A DNA stretch of 64,000 bases from Calothrix sp. NIES-4101 (GTDB lineage Bacteria > Cyanobacteriota > Cyanobacteriia > Cyanobacteriales > Nostocaceae): assembly GCA_004296455.1 (NCBI GenBank), contig AP018280.1, positions 2,294,001-2,358,000 of the forward strand. The letters are read 5' to 3'. Made by a program: the position numbers and the translations under genes. The notes below the pieces were generated by a model. The model made no database searches. It was not told the DNA's origin and was given only the letters and a program-made list of their open reading frames with translations. Positions within the stretch are counted from its first letter, which is position 1. Each line of letters begins with the position of its first letter. Shown here piece by piece: positions 9,297 to 19,858 of the stretch.

Positions 9297-10493
9297 TTAA
9301 CGTAAAGAAATTACCTGCGGACTATTTTCTAATTGCTTAGTTGTATTTAAAACTTCTTGCCTTGCCCAGCTATCGGCTGTCAAAATGTCTTCTAAAGTAG
9401 GATGAGAATGATTGTCGGATTGATGGCGATCGCAAGCCATTTCGATAACTCTGGGTATATCTAAGAACTTGATTTTCTCATCTAAAAACAGGGCTACGGC
9501 TTGTTCATTGGCTGCATTTAAAACCGCAGGCATGGAACCACCCGCACGACCAGCCGCATATGCTAAATTCATACAAGGATATTTATGATGATCAGGTTCG
9601 CGGAAGCTTAAATTTCCGGCTTTGACTAAATCAAGGCGTTCCCAATCAGTATAAATACGTTCGGGGTATGACATTGCATATAGTAAAGGTAAGCGCATAT
9701 CTGCCCATCCCAACTGCGCTAAGACCGAGGTATCTTGAAGTTCTATAAGTGAATGAATGATACTTTGGGGGTGGATGACAATTTCAATGTCTTCGTAACC
9801 CTTGCCAAATAAATAATGTGCCTCAATTACCTCCAAACCCTTATTCATCAATGTTGCGGAATCGACAGTAATTTTCCGCCCCATCGACCAATTTGGATGT
9901 TTTAATGCATCAGCTACCGTAACATTTGCTAAATCTTCAACTGCCCAGTCGCGGAAAGCACCACCAGAAGCCGTCAAAATAATCTTACGTAAACCCCCTT
10001 GTGGTACGCCTTGCAGACATTGAAAAATTGCGGAATGTTCGGAATCGGCAGGTAATAATTTTACTCCGTATTTCTCAACTAAAGGTAAAACGACGGGAGC
10101 ACCTGCAATTAGGGTTTCTTTATTTGCCAGGGCAATATTTTTACCTGCTTTAATGGCGGCGATTGTTGGTAGTAAACCTGCACAGCCAACAATACCAGTA
10201 ACAACGCTTTCAGAGTCGCCATATTGGGCAACTTCCACAATTCCCGCATCCCCAGCGAGTAAAATAGGTTGGGGATTGAGGTCTTTAAGTGCTTCTTTGA
10301 GGTATGGTAGTTTATTTTCAGCACAGATAGCGGCAATTTCTGGCTTGAACTGGCGAATTTGCTCCGCCAGCATTTCCACATTGTTACCCGCAGCTAACCC
10401 CACAACTTGGAATTTATCGGGATTTTGCGCCACAATATCTAACGTTTGGGTTCCGATTGAGCCTGTGGAACCTAAAAGAGTAATTTTTTTCAC
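9297..10493 (-). CDS. dxr: 1-deoxy-D-xylulose 5-phosphate reductoisomerase
   Basis: A 398-residue cytosolic enzyme that converts 1-deoxy-D-xylulose 5-phosphate to 2-C-methyl-D-erythritol 4-phosphate with NADPH, the first committed step of the MEP isoprenoid pathway. The N-terminal [15 protein letters not shown] is the NADPH-binding loop. [11 protein letters not shown] and the metal and substrate segment [16 protein letters not shown] are intact. The mobile-lid region with HPNWSMG, followed by [15 protein letters not shown], is also present. Length is normal. The ATG at 10493 fits the family start. The divergent DUF2079 gene begins 165 bases away, and the two promoters share that gap, which contains a HIP1 site. 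Confidence 0.97.
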   Translation of the reverse strand: MKKITLLGSTGSIGTQTLDIVAQNPDKFQVVGLAAGNNVEMLAEQIRQFKPEIAAICAENKLPYLKEALKDLNPQPILLAGDAGIVEVAQYGDSESVVTGIVGCAGLLPTIAAIKAGKNIALANKETLIAGAPVVLPLVEKYGVKLLPADSEHSAIFQCLQGVPQGGLRKIILTASGGAFRDWAVEDLANVTVADALKHPNWSMGRKITVDSATLMNKGLEVIEAHYLFGKGYEDIEIVIHPQSIIHSLIELQDTSVLAQLGWADMRLPLLYAMSYPERIYTDWERLDLVKAGNLSFREPDHHKYPCMNLAYAAGRAGGSMPAVLNAANEQAVALFLDEKIKFLDIPRVIEMACDRHQSDNHSHPTLEDILTADSWARQEVLNTTKQLENSPQVISLR

Positions 10494-10658
10494 AATTTTT
10501 TCAAGATTGACGGATACTTACACTATAAATTGCTGGGGTGCAGAGATTAAGGAAGCGATCGCATTTAGCTAAAATATCGTTCTTCCTGTTGGCTTGTTGA
10601 GATTTTACACAGAAAATAACTTCAGCAAATAACCACAAGCAGATTCAGCCTTCCAATA

Positions 10659-12065
10659 ATGGGAAAAAGAGAGTTGAGTAATTTAAATCACAATATTACC
10701 CTTAGTTTGCCTGGGATAATTAGTATAAGTACTTTTATCCTGTTTATTTGTGGCAGCTTACGACATCTTCTCTTCCAATCTCACGCCTTTGATTTAGGTA
10801 TTTTTGACCAAGCTGTTTACTTGATTAGCCAGGGTTTAACACCAATATCTACCTTTATGGGATACCACATTCTCGGCGATCATGCAGCTTATATTTGGTA
10901 TCCTTTAGCATTGCTTTATAAGATTTATCCGATTATTTACTGGTTATTCGCCGTACAAGCCCTTGCCTTATCTTTAGGAGCATTACCAACGTGGCATTTG
11001 TCACGTCAAGCTGGGTTGACGGAAAAACAAGCCGTGACAATGGCGCTGGTGTATTTGCTATACCCTGTAGTTTTTAACGTCAATTTATTCGACTTTCACC
11101 CCGAAGTCATTGCTTTACCGACACTGTTAGCTGCTATATGGAGCGCTAGAGCAAAGCGTTTTTGGTGGTTTTGCTGGAGCATTATTGTCATTTTGGGTTG
11201 TAAGGCTGTGCTTTCACTGACGGTTGCAGCAATGGGTTTCTGGTTGCTCGTGTTTGAAAAGCGTCGTTGGTGTGGTATCTTAGCTCTGATTCTGGGTATT
11301 TCCTGGTTTGCGATCGCATCTGGGGTAATTATTCCCACTTTTAGCGGTAAGGAAGCGGCAGCAGTGGGAAGGTATAGTTATTTGGGCGATTCAGTCTTTG
11401 ATATTGCTAAGAGTTTACTTTTAAAGCCGGGATTAATATTTGCGAATCTCTTCAATTTTAGTAATCTAATTTATTTACTATTACTCATACTGCCCATTGC
11501 TTGGGGAGTTTCCTACTCATCTGCCACACCATTAATTGCAGCAATTCCTTGTATTGGCTTAAATTTAATTACTGACTACCAACCACAAAAAGATTTAGTT
11601 CATCAATATTCACTGCCAGCTTTACCATTTTTACTATTAGTCGTCATCACAACTTTAGCAACTGGTAAAGGATGGCTACGTAGTCCAAAATTTATCATTC
11701 TTTGGTCGTTACTGACATTTTTATTATTAGCAAAATTTACGTATTTTGGTAGTATCTACCTCAAAAAGCTTGATGCTTGGCAAGCAACACAAACAGCAAT
11801 TTCCCTAGTCAAAACAAAAGGTAGTGTACTCACAACTGGGGCAATATCAACCCATCTCAGCCACCGACAATTAATCAAACTTGCTTACTCTGAACAACCA
11901 TTGGATGAATTGACTCAGTTTGATTATATATTGCTAGATACTCGTTACCCAGGATTTGGGAATACACCGGAGTCAGCAAGTAAAATGGTGAATTTCCTGC
12001 GAAGTCATGCCGACTTCAACCTGCAACATGAAGATAATGATATTTATTTGTTTCACAGGAAATAA
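10659..12065 (+). CDS. DUF2079 family polytopic membrane protein
   Basis: A 468-residue membrane protein with about ten hydrophobic segments. The DUF2079 hallmark lies near the N-terminus: SHAFDLGIFDQAVYLISQG. It is followed by the HPEV segment after NVNLFDFH, a loop typical of GT-C-like folds. DUF2079 proteins are thought to resemble GT-C glycosyltransferases that use polyprenyl-phosphate sugars, but activity is unproven. A polar C-terminal domain of about 80 residues follows the last helix. Only two bases separate its stop from the next ATG, so it is almost certainly co-transcribed with the PIG-V-like gene. Confidence 0.8.
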   Translation: MGKRELSNLNHNITLSLPGIISISTFILFICGSLRHLLFQSHAFDLGIFDQAVYLISQGLTPISTFMGYHILGDHAAYIWYPLALLYKIYPIIYWLFAVQALALSLGALPTWHLSRQAGLTEKQAVTMALVYLLYPVVFNVNLFDFHPEVIALPTLLAAIWSARAKRFWWFCWSIIVILGCKAVLSLTVAAMGFWLLVFEKRRWCGILALILGISWFAIASGVIIPTFSGKEAAAVGRYSYLGDSVFDIAKSLLLKPGLIFANLFNFSNLIYLLLLILPIAWGVSYSSATPLIAAIPCIGLNLITDYQPQKDLVHQYSLPALPFLLLVVITTLATGKGWLRSPKFIILWSLLTFLLLAKFTYFGSIYLKKLDAWQATQTAISLVKTKGSVLTTGAISTHLSHRQLIKLAYSEQPLDELTQFDYILLDTRYPGFGNTPESASKMVNFLRSHADFNLQHEDNDIYLFHRK

Positions 12066-12067
12066 GG

Positions 12068-13351
12068 ATGGGGAAAACAATTAGGGTAAAGTCATTATTT
12101 TTCAAAGCTACAAAGATAGCGACAAGTGAGCTATTTTTTCCAGCATCGATGTGGCTATTGAGTCGTGTGACTATTTGGATAGCGATGTTATTACTGGCAC
12201 CACTTTTACCAACCCCATCGGGAGGAGTTGCCGCAACTTTTAGTTTGAGTGTATTTGATGGCTGGGATAGCAATCACTATCGAATAATTGCTAATTCTGG
12301 TTACGAATATGTCAATGGTAAAGGTAATATTGCGTTTTTTCCCCTATTCCCATTGATTTTGCGCTTGCTGATGAATATTGGAGTGCCATTTGAGATTGCC
12401 GGTATACTGGTGAATAACCTGGCATTTTTCGGCTTTGTGTACATCTTGTACTTTTGGGTCAAGCAATTCCAGAATCAAAGCATAGCACGCTGGACAGTAG
12501 CGATCGCAACGTGGTTTCCGGCATCGATGTTTGCAGGTGTTATTTATACAGAAGGTTTATATTTATTACTTAGTACCGCCGCGTTACGTTCATTTGATTG
12601 CAATCGCTATACTCAAGCAGCACTGTGGGGTGTATTCGCAACTGCGACACGTCCGACGGGGATGGCTTTAATACCTGCATTTATCCTCTCAGCTTGGAAA
12701 CAGCGTAAACCTCCCTTAGCCTACGTTGCGGCTTTTGTTACAGCCACAGGTATCATTATTTTCAGTACTTATTGTTTGATTCAACACAATGACCCGATAG
12801 CATTTATTAATGCTCAAAAAGGCTGGCGAGGCTCTCTAGGATTTACTTGGAAGCCTTGGTGGAAAATGTTGATGCAAATTATTATTGGTAATTACAACTA
12901 TAAACAAGGTTATATAAAAGACATTTTACATCCTTGTATTTTCCTAGTCATAATTGCTTGTGGTGGCTGGTTGTGGCGCGATCGCCATAAAATTAGTGCC
13001 GCCCAGCGAGATTACGGATTTGGTTTTTTATTTTTGGGTTTGTGGTTGTTGGCGGGAGACCCTTTAATTAATACCATCTCGGTCTTTGGCAGCCTCTATT
13101 TACTCTGGCGCTATCGTCAAGAACTCACACCATTAAGTTTATTTTATGGTTTCTGTGGTCTGGGATTACTAATGGTTTCCGGTGGAACTTGGTCTTTAAG
13201 TCGTCTTGTTTATGGGATTGTACCGCCAATGATTGCCTGGGGGATTTTGCTATCGCGTCATCCTCGTTGGGGATATATGACTTTAGGATTTTGCGCCCTT
13301 TTATTATTTACCTTTTCGTTACGCTTTGCCCAAGAATTGTGGGTGGGATGA
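12068..13351 (+). CDS. PIG-V-like GT-C mannosyltransferase-family membrane protein
   Basis: A 427-residue integral membrane protein with about ten hydrophobic segments. Family signals include the acidic first-loop motif FDGWDSNHYRIIANSGY, then FFPLFPL, NNLAFF, and the conserved TEGLYLLLS and ATRPTG segments. Eukaryotic PIG-V adds mannose to GPI anchors from dolichyl-phosphate-mannose. Bacterial relatives probably glycosylate lipids, glycans or proteins on the periplasmic side. It is the second gene of a two-gene operon with the DUF2079 protein and a clear paralogue of the protein at 16952-18244. Donor and acceptor are unknown. Confidence 0.8.
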   Translation: MGKTIRVKSLFFKATKIATSELFFPASMWLLSRVTIWIAMLLLAPLLPTPSGGVAATFSLSVFDGWDSNHYRIIANSGYEYVNGKGNIAFFPLFPLILRLLMNIGVPFEIAGILVNNLAFFGFVYILYFWVKQFQNQSIARWTVAIATWFPASMFAGVIYTEGLYLLLSTAALRSFDCNRYTQAALWGVFATATRPTGMALIPAFILSAWKQRKPPLAYVAAFVTATGIIIFSTYCLIQHNDPIAFINAQKGWRGSLGFTWKPWWKMLMQIIIGNYNYKQGYIKDILHPCIFLVIIACGGWLWRDRHKISAAQRDYGFGFLFLGLWLLAGDPLINTISVFGSLYLLWRYRQELTPLSLFYGFCGLGLLMVSGGTWSLSRLVYGIVPPMIAWGILLSRHPRWGYMTLGFCALLLFTFSLRFAQELWVG

Positions 13352-13432
13352 ATAAGAACTCTGATGGAGAGGGGGAGACGTGACAAGTTATACCAATTTT
13401 CCAACAAAAGAAAGCAACAGATAGTGACGCGG

Positions 13433-13490
13433 AGATGGAGAGACATGGAGATTTATTTTTATGTGTTGCCAGATTTTGGAGAAACGATAT
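13433..13490. repeat. Dispersed repeat, copy 1 (58 bases)
   Basis: This segment, from AGATGGAGAGACA to GAAACGATAT, is nearly the same as 57565-57621, with about six substitutions and one indel. Both copies lie between genes and in the same orientation. Open frames crossing them are unlikely to be genes. The origin (mobile-element remnant or intergenic repeat family) is not clear. Confidence 0.65.
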
Positions 13491-13536
13491 TAGGAGTAGC
13501 GGAGTTTCCCGTATGTCAGAATTTGCAAATAAAAAT

Positions 13537-13557
13537 CCTCCAGTTATTGACCGGAGG
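13537..13557. terminator. Bidirectional terminator between convergent genes
   Basis: CCTCCAGT and ACCGGAGG pair with one mismatch around a 5-base loop. A-rich sequence on the left and AT-rich sequence on the right provide T tracts on either strand. It lies between the PIG-V-like gene and the first deacetylase gene. Confidence 0.65.
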
Positions 13558-13603
13558 AATATAAAAATAACAAAAAAAGTAAAAATTTAGAGAACTAGAG
13601 CAA

Positions 13604-14509
13604 CTATTTTTTCGCCACTGCTTGTAATGCTTTGTCCTCAAGTTCCAACATTTCTGGCAAAGTCACAAAACGATAGCCAGAAGAGCGAAATTTCTGAATC
13701 ATATCAGGCAAAGCTTTAACTGTACTATCACGAACACCACCACCATCATGCATCAAAACAATTCCACCAGGTTTGGAAGTACGCATAACATTACTGATCA
13801 GACGGGGTGCGGCAGGGCGCTTATAGTCATGGGAATCAGCCGACCACATAATCACTGAATACTTTTTACTGCGAGCATAGGCAGCAGGTCCATTGCCTAA
13901 AACCCCTCCAGGTGGGCGAAATAAATTTGTCTTTACACCAGTAACTTTATAAATAATTTCTTCTGTAGCATCAATTTCATAAGCCGCAGCTTTGGGATTT
14001 AAACGATGATACCAATGATGCCAGGTATGGTTAGCAATTGTATGACCTTCCGCGACAATTTTTTTGCCAATTTCCGGAAAGTTTTTCATATTTCTACCAA
14101 TAACGAAAAAAGTACCCTTAACATTATTTTCTTTGAGGATACTTAATATCTGCTCTGTATATTTAGGCCAAGGCCCATCATCAAAAGTTAGAGCGATTAT
14201 TTTATCACTAGCGTTGGGCTTAACTGCATTCAAAGTTGTTCCTTGATAGCGTTTGGGAATTGCTTGATAAACACCTTTTTGTTTGGCTTCTTCTTGCCAG
14301 GTATTTAACATTTGCTTTTTAATTTCTGTCACACGCTGAACTGTGGTAGCTGGTGCTGCTAAACTACTTGCAATTACGCTTTGCCCAAGACTGTTACTGA
14401 AAGAACTTTGCTGAGTTGGTATCATTATCCCCACCACCAAAGTTAATATTAAAGCTGCTAGCCCAAATAAAACAAATTTTGGTAATCTAAACAATCTCTT
14501 AGTGTTCAC
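13604..14509 (-). CDS. Polysaccharide deacetylase (NodB homology), copy 1
   Basis: A 301-residue protein with an N-terminal hydrophobic signal or anchor (residues 10-30), a linker of about 70 residues and a carbohydrate esterase 4 domain from about residue 100. The catalytic motifs are complete: TFDDGPW (general base and metal aspartates), NHTWHH (metal histidines), RPPGG, WSADSHDY and LMHDGGG. The enzyme should remove N-acetyl groups from peptidoglycan or an extracellular polysaccharide in the periplasm or at the cell surface. The next gene upstream encodes a close paralogue. Their shared architecture points to tandem duplication. The exact substrate is not readable. Confidence 0.9.
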   Translation of the reverse strand: MNTKRLFRLPKFVLFGLAALILTLVVGIMIPTQQSSFSNSLGQSVIASSLAAPATTVQRVTEIKKQMLNTWQEEAKQKGVYQAIPKRYQGTTLNAVKPNASDKIIALTFDDGPWPKYTEQILSILKENNVKGTFFVIGRNMKNFPEIGKKIVAEGHTIANHTWHHWYHRLNPKAAAYEIDATEEIIYKVTGVKTNLFRPPGGVLGNGPAAYARSKKYSVIMWSADSHDYKRPAAPRLISNVMRTSKPGGIVLMHDGGGVRDSTVKALPDMIQKFRSSGYRFVTLPEMLELEDKALQAVAKK

Positions 14510-14832
14510 GCCATAGCTCCTTCACCCGTTAATTGAACCTGCATAATTTTTCATTTGCGATCGCAAAAAATAATCAACTCAGGTTTATTCAAAAGTCATC
14601 TAAAATCATTGAGTAAGTCTTTCGAGTAATACAAACAAATACAGAGTAACAGATATCACGCTGATAATTAGTCAACTATGGTTATTTGGCTATACAACCA
14701 AGTAACCTGATTTAAATTTGGTTGTATTGCAGTAAAAAGTATACTTATGAATATATCCATAACAACTATCTACCAATGAAGCGATCGCTCCGGAAAGATA
14801 GCTTTGCAGGGCAAAATTTTGGTGAGGAAAAA
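14510..14832. other. Gap between the two deacetylase genes
   Basis: 323 AT-rich bases with HIP1-type sites near 14559 and 14781. It should carry the promoter of the downstream deacetylase gene. I see no gene and no strong hairpin. Confidence 0.4.
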
Positions 14833-15741
14833 TTACTTTTTCTTCACCGCAAGCATTTGTAATTGCTTATCCTGTAACTCCAAAAGTTCGGGAATTGTAA
14901 CAAAACGATAACCCTTCTTTCTTAAGTTATTGATGATTTGCGGTAAAGCTTGGACTGTGTGTGAGCGATTTCCACCACCATCATGCATGAGTACGATTCC
15001 GCCAGGTCTAGCTTCTCGCATCACATTATTGATTAATTTAGGAACACTAGGTCGAGAGTAGTCAACAGAATCAGATGACCACATAATACTGGCATACTTC
15101 TGATTTTTTGCATAAGCGTATGGACCATTTGTTTTGATTCCACCAGGTGGACGGAATAAACTAGTTTTTACTCCTGTCACTTTATAAATTAAATTTGATG
15201 TATTATCAACCTCAAAAGCTGAAGCTTGCGGGTTCATGTAGTGATACCAGTGATGCCAAGTATGGTTGGCAATAGTATGACCTTCTGCTACAACTCTTTT
15301 ACCCATATCTGGATGTTCTTGTAGCATTTGTCCGACAACGAAAAATGTGCCTTTAATATTATTTTTTTTCAGAATATCGAGAATTTGTGATGTACTTTGG
15401 GGCCAAGGGCCATCATCAAATGTGAGGGCAATTACTTTCTCGCTAGCAGGTAATTTTGCTTCTACAAATGTTGTACCTTGGAAGCGTTGGGGTATATTCC
15501 TAACACCTTTGGTTGATGCTTCTTTTTGCCAACTAGTAAGCATGGAAGATTTTATCCCTTCAATACTTTCTTCTGTTAGGGCTGGAAGTGATAAATCTTT
15601 AATATTTATTGTTTCCTTACTGTGCGTTTCCGAGTTACCAGGAATTACTGGTAACATTAATCCCAAACCCAAACAGCCAGTAATACCCAGCAATGCAATT
15701 AATGTGTTTTGCGACCAACCAAAATGCTTTTTGTTCTCCAC
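14833..15741 (-). CDS. Polysaccharide deacetylase (NodB homology), copy 2
   Basis: A 302-residue paralogue of the protein at 13604-14509 with the same plan: N-terminal hydrophobic anchor (about residues 10-30), linker, then a CE4 domain. TFDDGPW, NHTWHH, RPPGG, WSSDSVDY and LMHDGGG are all present, so it should be active. The two domains are very similar, while the anchors and linkers have diverged, suggesting altered localisation or regulation after duplication. A GGAGGAG-type ribosome binding site lies just upstream of the ATG. The 1.2-kb gap upstream presumably contains its promoter. Confidence 0.9.
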   Translation of the reverse strand: MENKKHFGWSQNTLIALLGITGCLGLGLMLPVIPGNSETHSKETINIKDLSLPALTEESIEGIKSSMLTSWQKEASTKGVRNIPQRFQGTTFVEAKLPASEKVIALTFDDGPWPQSTSQILDILKKNNIKGTFFVVGQMLQEHPDMGKRVVAEGHTIANHTWHHWYHYMNPQASAFEVDNTSNLIYKVTGVKTSLFRPPGGIKTNGPYAYAKNQKYASIMWSSDSVDYSRPSVPKLINNVMREARPGGIVLMHDGGGNRSHTVQALPQIINNLRKKGYRFVTIPELLELQDKQLQMLAVKKK

Positions 15742-16951
15742 TTCACAATCTCCTCCACGTCTCTAATCACGAACCACCGCGAGCGATCATCGCGGCGCGG
15801 CACTTCATAATAATTATTTTTGAGATACTTTATAGATACTTTCAGATATTGAATACCTAATTTACTTCCGCTAATTTTTGAAACTTAACCTAACTGTTCA
15901 CAAATAATACAAATATTCTACAGATAGATTTTTTGCCTTTATTATGTGCAGAGAAAATATTTTCTCTCCCAAAAATCAGTAGGATGATGCTAGATGCTTC
16001 AATCCAAGCAACTTAGTTGCTTGATTCTTCTGGTTGAGTTTCTCAGTAGTCTCTTTCCCGATTTGAGTGATTATGTCTTGAAATAACTTAGCTAATTACT
16101 CAACTTAATAAGAATTGAAATAAATTAAATCATGATGATTAGATTACATTCATTAAAATCTAAAATCGTAAGTCTAAGTTATATTCGCAACATTGTATAT
16201 TTTACTGCCTCATTTTAGGACTTCCTGGAAAAAAAATATTAAGTTTTTGGATGTCACATAGTTTACATCAATATTTCTATAATCCGCTAGAACATATTTA
16301 GACGATATTATTTTTAGATACAACTTCTCATCTGAAATTTTTCATCTCAAGTTTGCTGTTGAGAAGAAATAGACTTTACGGCTTTGCCTCCTGAATTAAA
16401 TAATACAAGTATTCTACTGAGGACTATTAAACCATCTGATTTCTGAGTATATTACTATCGATGCAAAGCGTTGATTTGCTTATGCCCCAAGACATCACCA
16501 AACAAATAATTAATTTAATTAATCAATTACTCTCATCTCATTGATATTACATGTCAAGATTAATGCTTACCGTAATATCACTGTTTTTTACGTTAACACG
16601 GTCACTCATCTCCGAGATGCTATCTAAACAAAATCGCATTTTAGAAATGTTCAACCATTCTCTACTTCAATAGATAGTAGTATTTCATACATCAAATCTA
16701 AGTAAGGGAAGTTATTAACAGTATAGACTAGTACAAGTAATGATGTAGTCAAAATAACTACTAAAGTTTGATTTTGTGGTTAGATGCTGGTTTAATTTTT
16801 GCGAAGGGTAGAATTTAGAAATCAATGAGACAAGAAGAATGCAACCCAGAGAGTAATTAAAGTACTAGTACTTTTAAAGATTAATATAAGGCATTTATTT
16901 TCGGAAGCAATAGTAAAATGACAAATATTTAATAAAATCAATACTTTTGTG
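15742..16951. other. 1.2-kb AT-rich gap without a recognised gene
   Basis: I see no open frame longer than 60 codons. A perfect 9-bp palindrome around one base (CAAGCAACT / AGTTGCTTG, 16005-16023) and a GC-rich patch near 15778-15806 stand out. A short frame from 16460 (27 codons) has no recognisable similarity. It may contain promoters, a decayed gene or small RNAs, none of which I can demonstrate. Confidence 0.4.
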
Positions 16952-18244
16952 CTAAGCGAGCCAAAAATTCTGAGCAAAGCGTACGCAAAATAGAGCTAGT
17001 ATTAAACCACCAAAAGCCATTACAGCGTAGGCCCAACGAGGATATTTACTAAATAAAAGACCAGATGCAATAAACAGAGGTGCGATCGCATATACATATC
17101 TTTCCACAGAAGCGGTCAATCCGGTGTTGAGGGCAATCCCATAGGAGAAAAAGCCATAAATAGCGCTGACTAGAGGTATTGACGAGCGATAGCACCACAG
17201 TAGGTACAAACCACCAAAAATCAAGACAATTTTAATTAAGGAGTCGCCAGCCATTAGCCACAGGAGGAACCAAAGTAGAAAGAAACTGTAGCGCACCTTG
17301 GTGTCACCAATTTTTTGACGAAAGCGCAATAGTAAACAACTACTGATGATGATAATCGCAAACTGTAGGAGATACCAAGGGTCTTTGATATCGGTGAGAG
17401 CTACGTTTTTCCCACCAATGACAATCTGCATAAGCATATGCCACCAACCCTGCCAAGCAAAACCCGCAGAGGTACGCCAACCTTTTTGAGCATTGAGAAA
17501 AGCTAATGCATCGCCAAATTTAATCAAACAGTACAAGCTGTATAGCAATACGCCACCAGCGACGGTGAAACTAGCAATGTAAGCTGTGATTGGGCGTTTT
17601 TGTTTCCAAGCGCTGAGGAAAAAAGCTGGAATTAAGGTTATCCCTGTGATGCGGGTTGCAGTTGATAATGCACCCCAGAATCCAGCCCAAGCATATTGTT
17701 TTCGCTCGAAAGCCCGTAAAGCTGAGATGCTAAAGAAGAAAAATAGTCCTTCGGTATACATGACTGTGCCATATATCGAATAAGGACACCATGCCATAGT
17801 TGCTGTTGCCCAACGGGCTATATTTTGATCGTAACGTTCTTCAACCCAGGCGTATAGAACTATTAAGGCAGCAAAAAAAGCTAAATTATTGATTAGTAAT
17901 CCGGCAACTACTACTGGGATTTTTATCTGTGTTAATGCCCAAATTAATAAGGGATATAGTGGAAAAAAGGCAACTGAATATTGAGTTTTTGTGAAATCCA
18001 GACCGTAGTTATAGCCCCTCGTTACAATTTGGTAATACCAAGCACTATCCCAAGCAAATAATACATCCCACCAACCATATTGATGAATATTAATATGCAA
18101 TGTCTTGGCGGCGATCGGCATGACTGCAAACATAACAAAAAAAATTATGAAGCGGCTGATTAGCCACATGAGTGCTGGAAACCAAAAATTTTTATAATTG
18201 AATTTATAATTAATTGTAGTGAGAAATATATTGATATTAAACAC
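16952..18244 (-). CDS. PIG-V-like GT-C mannosyltransferase-family membrane protein, second copy
   Basis: A 430-residue polytopic membrane protein paralogous to that at 12068-13351. Matching landmarks are FAWDSAWYYQIVTRGYNY, FFPLYPLL, NNLAFF, MYTEGLFFFFS and TATRITG. The two copies also share a FLNAQKGWR segment in the second half, good evidence of common descent. Its start lies 55 bases after the stop of the ArnE/SMR-like gene, so the genes are probably one transcription unit. A role in moving a hexose from a polyprenyl-phosphate carrier to an envelope acceptor is inference from family and neighbours. Confidence 0.8.
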   Translation of the reverse strand: MFNINIFLTTINYKFNYKNFWFPALMWLISRFIIFFVMFAVMPIAAKTLHINIHQYGWWDVLFAWDSAWYYQIVTRGYNYGLDFTKTQYSVAFFPLYPLLIWALTQIKIPVVVAGLLINNLAFFAALIVLYAWVEERYDQNIARWATATMAWCPYSIYGTVMYTEGLFFFFSISALRAFERKQYAWAGFWGALSTATRITGITLIPAFFLSAWKQKRPITAYIASFTVAGGVLLYSLYCLIKFGDALAFLNAQKGWRTSAGFAWQGWWHMLMQIVIGGKNVALTDIKDPWYLLQFAIIIISSCLLLRFRQKIGDTKVRYSFFLLWFLLWLMAGDSLIKIVLIFGGLYLLWCYRSSIPLVSAIYGFFSYGIALNTGLTASVERYVYAIAPLFIASGLLFSKYPRWAYAVMAFGGLILALFCVRFAQNFWLA

Positions 18245-18299
18245 AGTTTTCTTAGTTAATAGTTATTTATTTAATGCTTAATTTTATTTTTTCCTAATT

Positions 18300-18668
18300 T
18301 CATTTATTCCAAACTACTAAAATTACTCCAGCAACAATAAAACTCAATCCCATTAAACGCATGACAGGAATTGATTCTTTAAAGATTAAAAAACCAATTA
18401 AAACAGAAAAAACATATACAAGTGAAGCAGATGGCCCAGCAACGCTGAGATTTACACGTGTTAAGAGTAAGATGTAAGCGATCGCGCCTAAACCATAACA
18501 ACCTAATCCAATTAATAATTCGGGTGTCGTGATAATACCAGTAATTTGATTAAATGGATGAGCAAAATCTAATTTCCCTAGTTTTGCAGCACCCATTTTT
18601 AAAAATAATTGTCCCATGACGCTGGCAAGAACTGATATTAACAATACAGCACATTCTTGTGGATTCAC
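18300..18668 (-). CDS. Small four-helix EamA/SMR-type membrane protein (ArnE/ArnF-like)
   Basis: A 122-residue protein with four hydrophobic segments (about 5-22, 48-70, 75-95 and 100-118), the size of one half of an EamA transporter or an SMR subunit. The ending FKESIPVMRLMGLSFIVAGV is typical of the DMT superfamily. ArnE/ArnF relatives flip undecaprenyl-phosphate sugars. Its place between a GtrB/ArnC-like GT2 and a GT-C enzyme supports a lipid-linked sugar flippase over a drug exporter. The start is GTG at 18668, with an AGGGA box about eight bases upstream. Confidence 0.72.
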   Translation of the reverse strand: MNPQECAVLLISVLASVMGQLFLKMGAAKLGKLDFAHPFNQITGIITTPELLIGLGCYGLGAIAYILLLTRVNLSVAGPSASLVYVFSVLIGFLIFKESIPVMRLMGLSFIVAGVILVVWNK

Positions 18669-18874
18669 GCAGTTTTCCCTAGATACTTACTATTTGAAAT
18701 GGTGATTATTCAATAGTCAGGAGTTGAAATAATCAATTGATTGAGGATGATGATACATAGACGCGGTGACAGAGTGATTATGTTTATGCAAATTCCCAAA
18801 TAATTCCGTAATTAAGCAATATCTATTTTAAATATTATTTACCCCGATTATTCATTCTGCATTTTATATTTTTT

Positions 18875-19858
18875 CTACATTCTGGCATTTGATGAATTAT
18901 AAACAGAAACATGAGATGGTGATATTACGCCAGCAACTTCTTTTACAGTATATATGGGACGACCTTTGACTTCTTCATAAATGCGTCCAATATATTCGCC
19001 CAAAATCCCAATACAAAATAACTGCACTGAACCTAAGAAAAATAGAGCAATTGTAATTAATGTAAAACCAATTAATGGTGTTGTACGGTCAAATAAACGC
19101 CAGTAAAGCACTAGTAATATCATCAGTAATGCAATACATGCTGATAACATACCTAAATACGTAGCAATACGTAGAGGTACTTTAGAAAGTGAGACTATCC
19201 CATTAACTGCAAGTGCCCAAGATTTACCAAATGTATATTTTACTTCACCAGCAAAGCGGGGGTCGCGTTCAAATTTTACTGCGGTTTGTCGGAAACCTAC
19301 CCAAGCACGTAAACCACGAATGTAACGGTTACGTTCAGGCATGGTATTGAGAACATCAACTACCTGTCTGTCCATCAAGCAGAAATCCCCTGTATCCGCA
19401 GGAATATCAACATCTGCAAGCTGCCTTAAAACTCGGTAGAAACAATATGCCATCAAACGTTTAAACCAATTTTCTCTTTTGCGCGATATCCGTTGTGCAT
19501 AGACGACATGATAGCCCTGCTGCCATTTTTCAATCATAGATATCACAAGTTCAGGTGGGTCTTGCAAGTCAGCATCCATGACGATCGCAACTTTACCACG
19601 AATAAAGTTTAAACCTGCGGTGACAGCAACTTGATGACCAAAGTTACGGGCAAAACTCAGGTAATTGACTCGACTATCGAGACGGTGAAGTTCACGCATC
19701 AAGTTTAAGGAATTATCTTGGCTACCGTCATCAACTAGGATTAATTCCGACTCGCCATCTAACTGTTCCATAACACCAGTCAAACGACGATACATCTCGT
19801 GGATGTTTGCTTCTTCGTTATATATGGGGATAACGATGGAGTAAATGGGTTGAATCAC
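18875..19858 (-). CDS. GT2 polyprenyl-phosphate glycosyltransferase (GtrB/ArnC/DPM1-like)
   Basis: A 327-residue protein with a cytosolic GT-A domain (about residues 1-225) and two C-terminal hydrophobic segments (about 233-255 and 265-290). Catalytic landmarks are [21 protein letters not shown], the metal-binding DADLQDPPE, and [11 protein letters not shown]. The family transfers a sugar from a nucleotide sugar to polyprenyl phosphate on the cytosolic face, and the C-terminal helices hold it in the membrane. Downstream genes encode a possible flippase and a GT-C transferase, giving a plausible three-step pathway. Which sugar is used cannot be told. Confidence 0.88.
   Translation of the reverse strand: MIQPIYSIVIPIYNEEANIHEMYRRLTGVMEQLDGESELILVDDGSQDNSLNLMRELHRLDSRVNYLSFARNFGHQVAVTAGLNFIRGKVAIVMDADLQDPPELVISMIEKWQQGYHVVYAQRISRKRENWFKRLMAYCFYRVLRQLADVDIPADTGDFCLMDRQVVDVLNTMPERNRYIRGLRAWVGFRQTAVKFERDPRFAGEVKYTFGKSWALAVNGIVSLSKVPLRIATYLGMLSACIALLMILLVLYWRLFDRTTPLIGFTLITIALFFLGSVQLFCIGILGEYIGRIYEEVKGRPIYTVKEVAGVISPSHVSVYNSSNARM

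Noticed and set aside
13364-13564. 66-codon frame after the PIG-V-like gene
   Set aside because: It is made mostly of the dispersed repeat at 13433-13490 and runs into the terminator.
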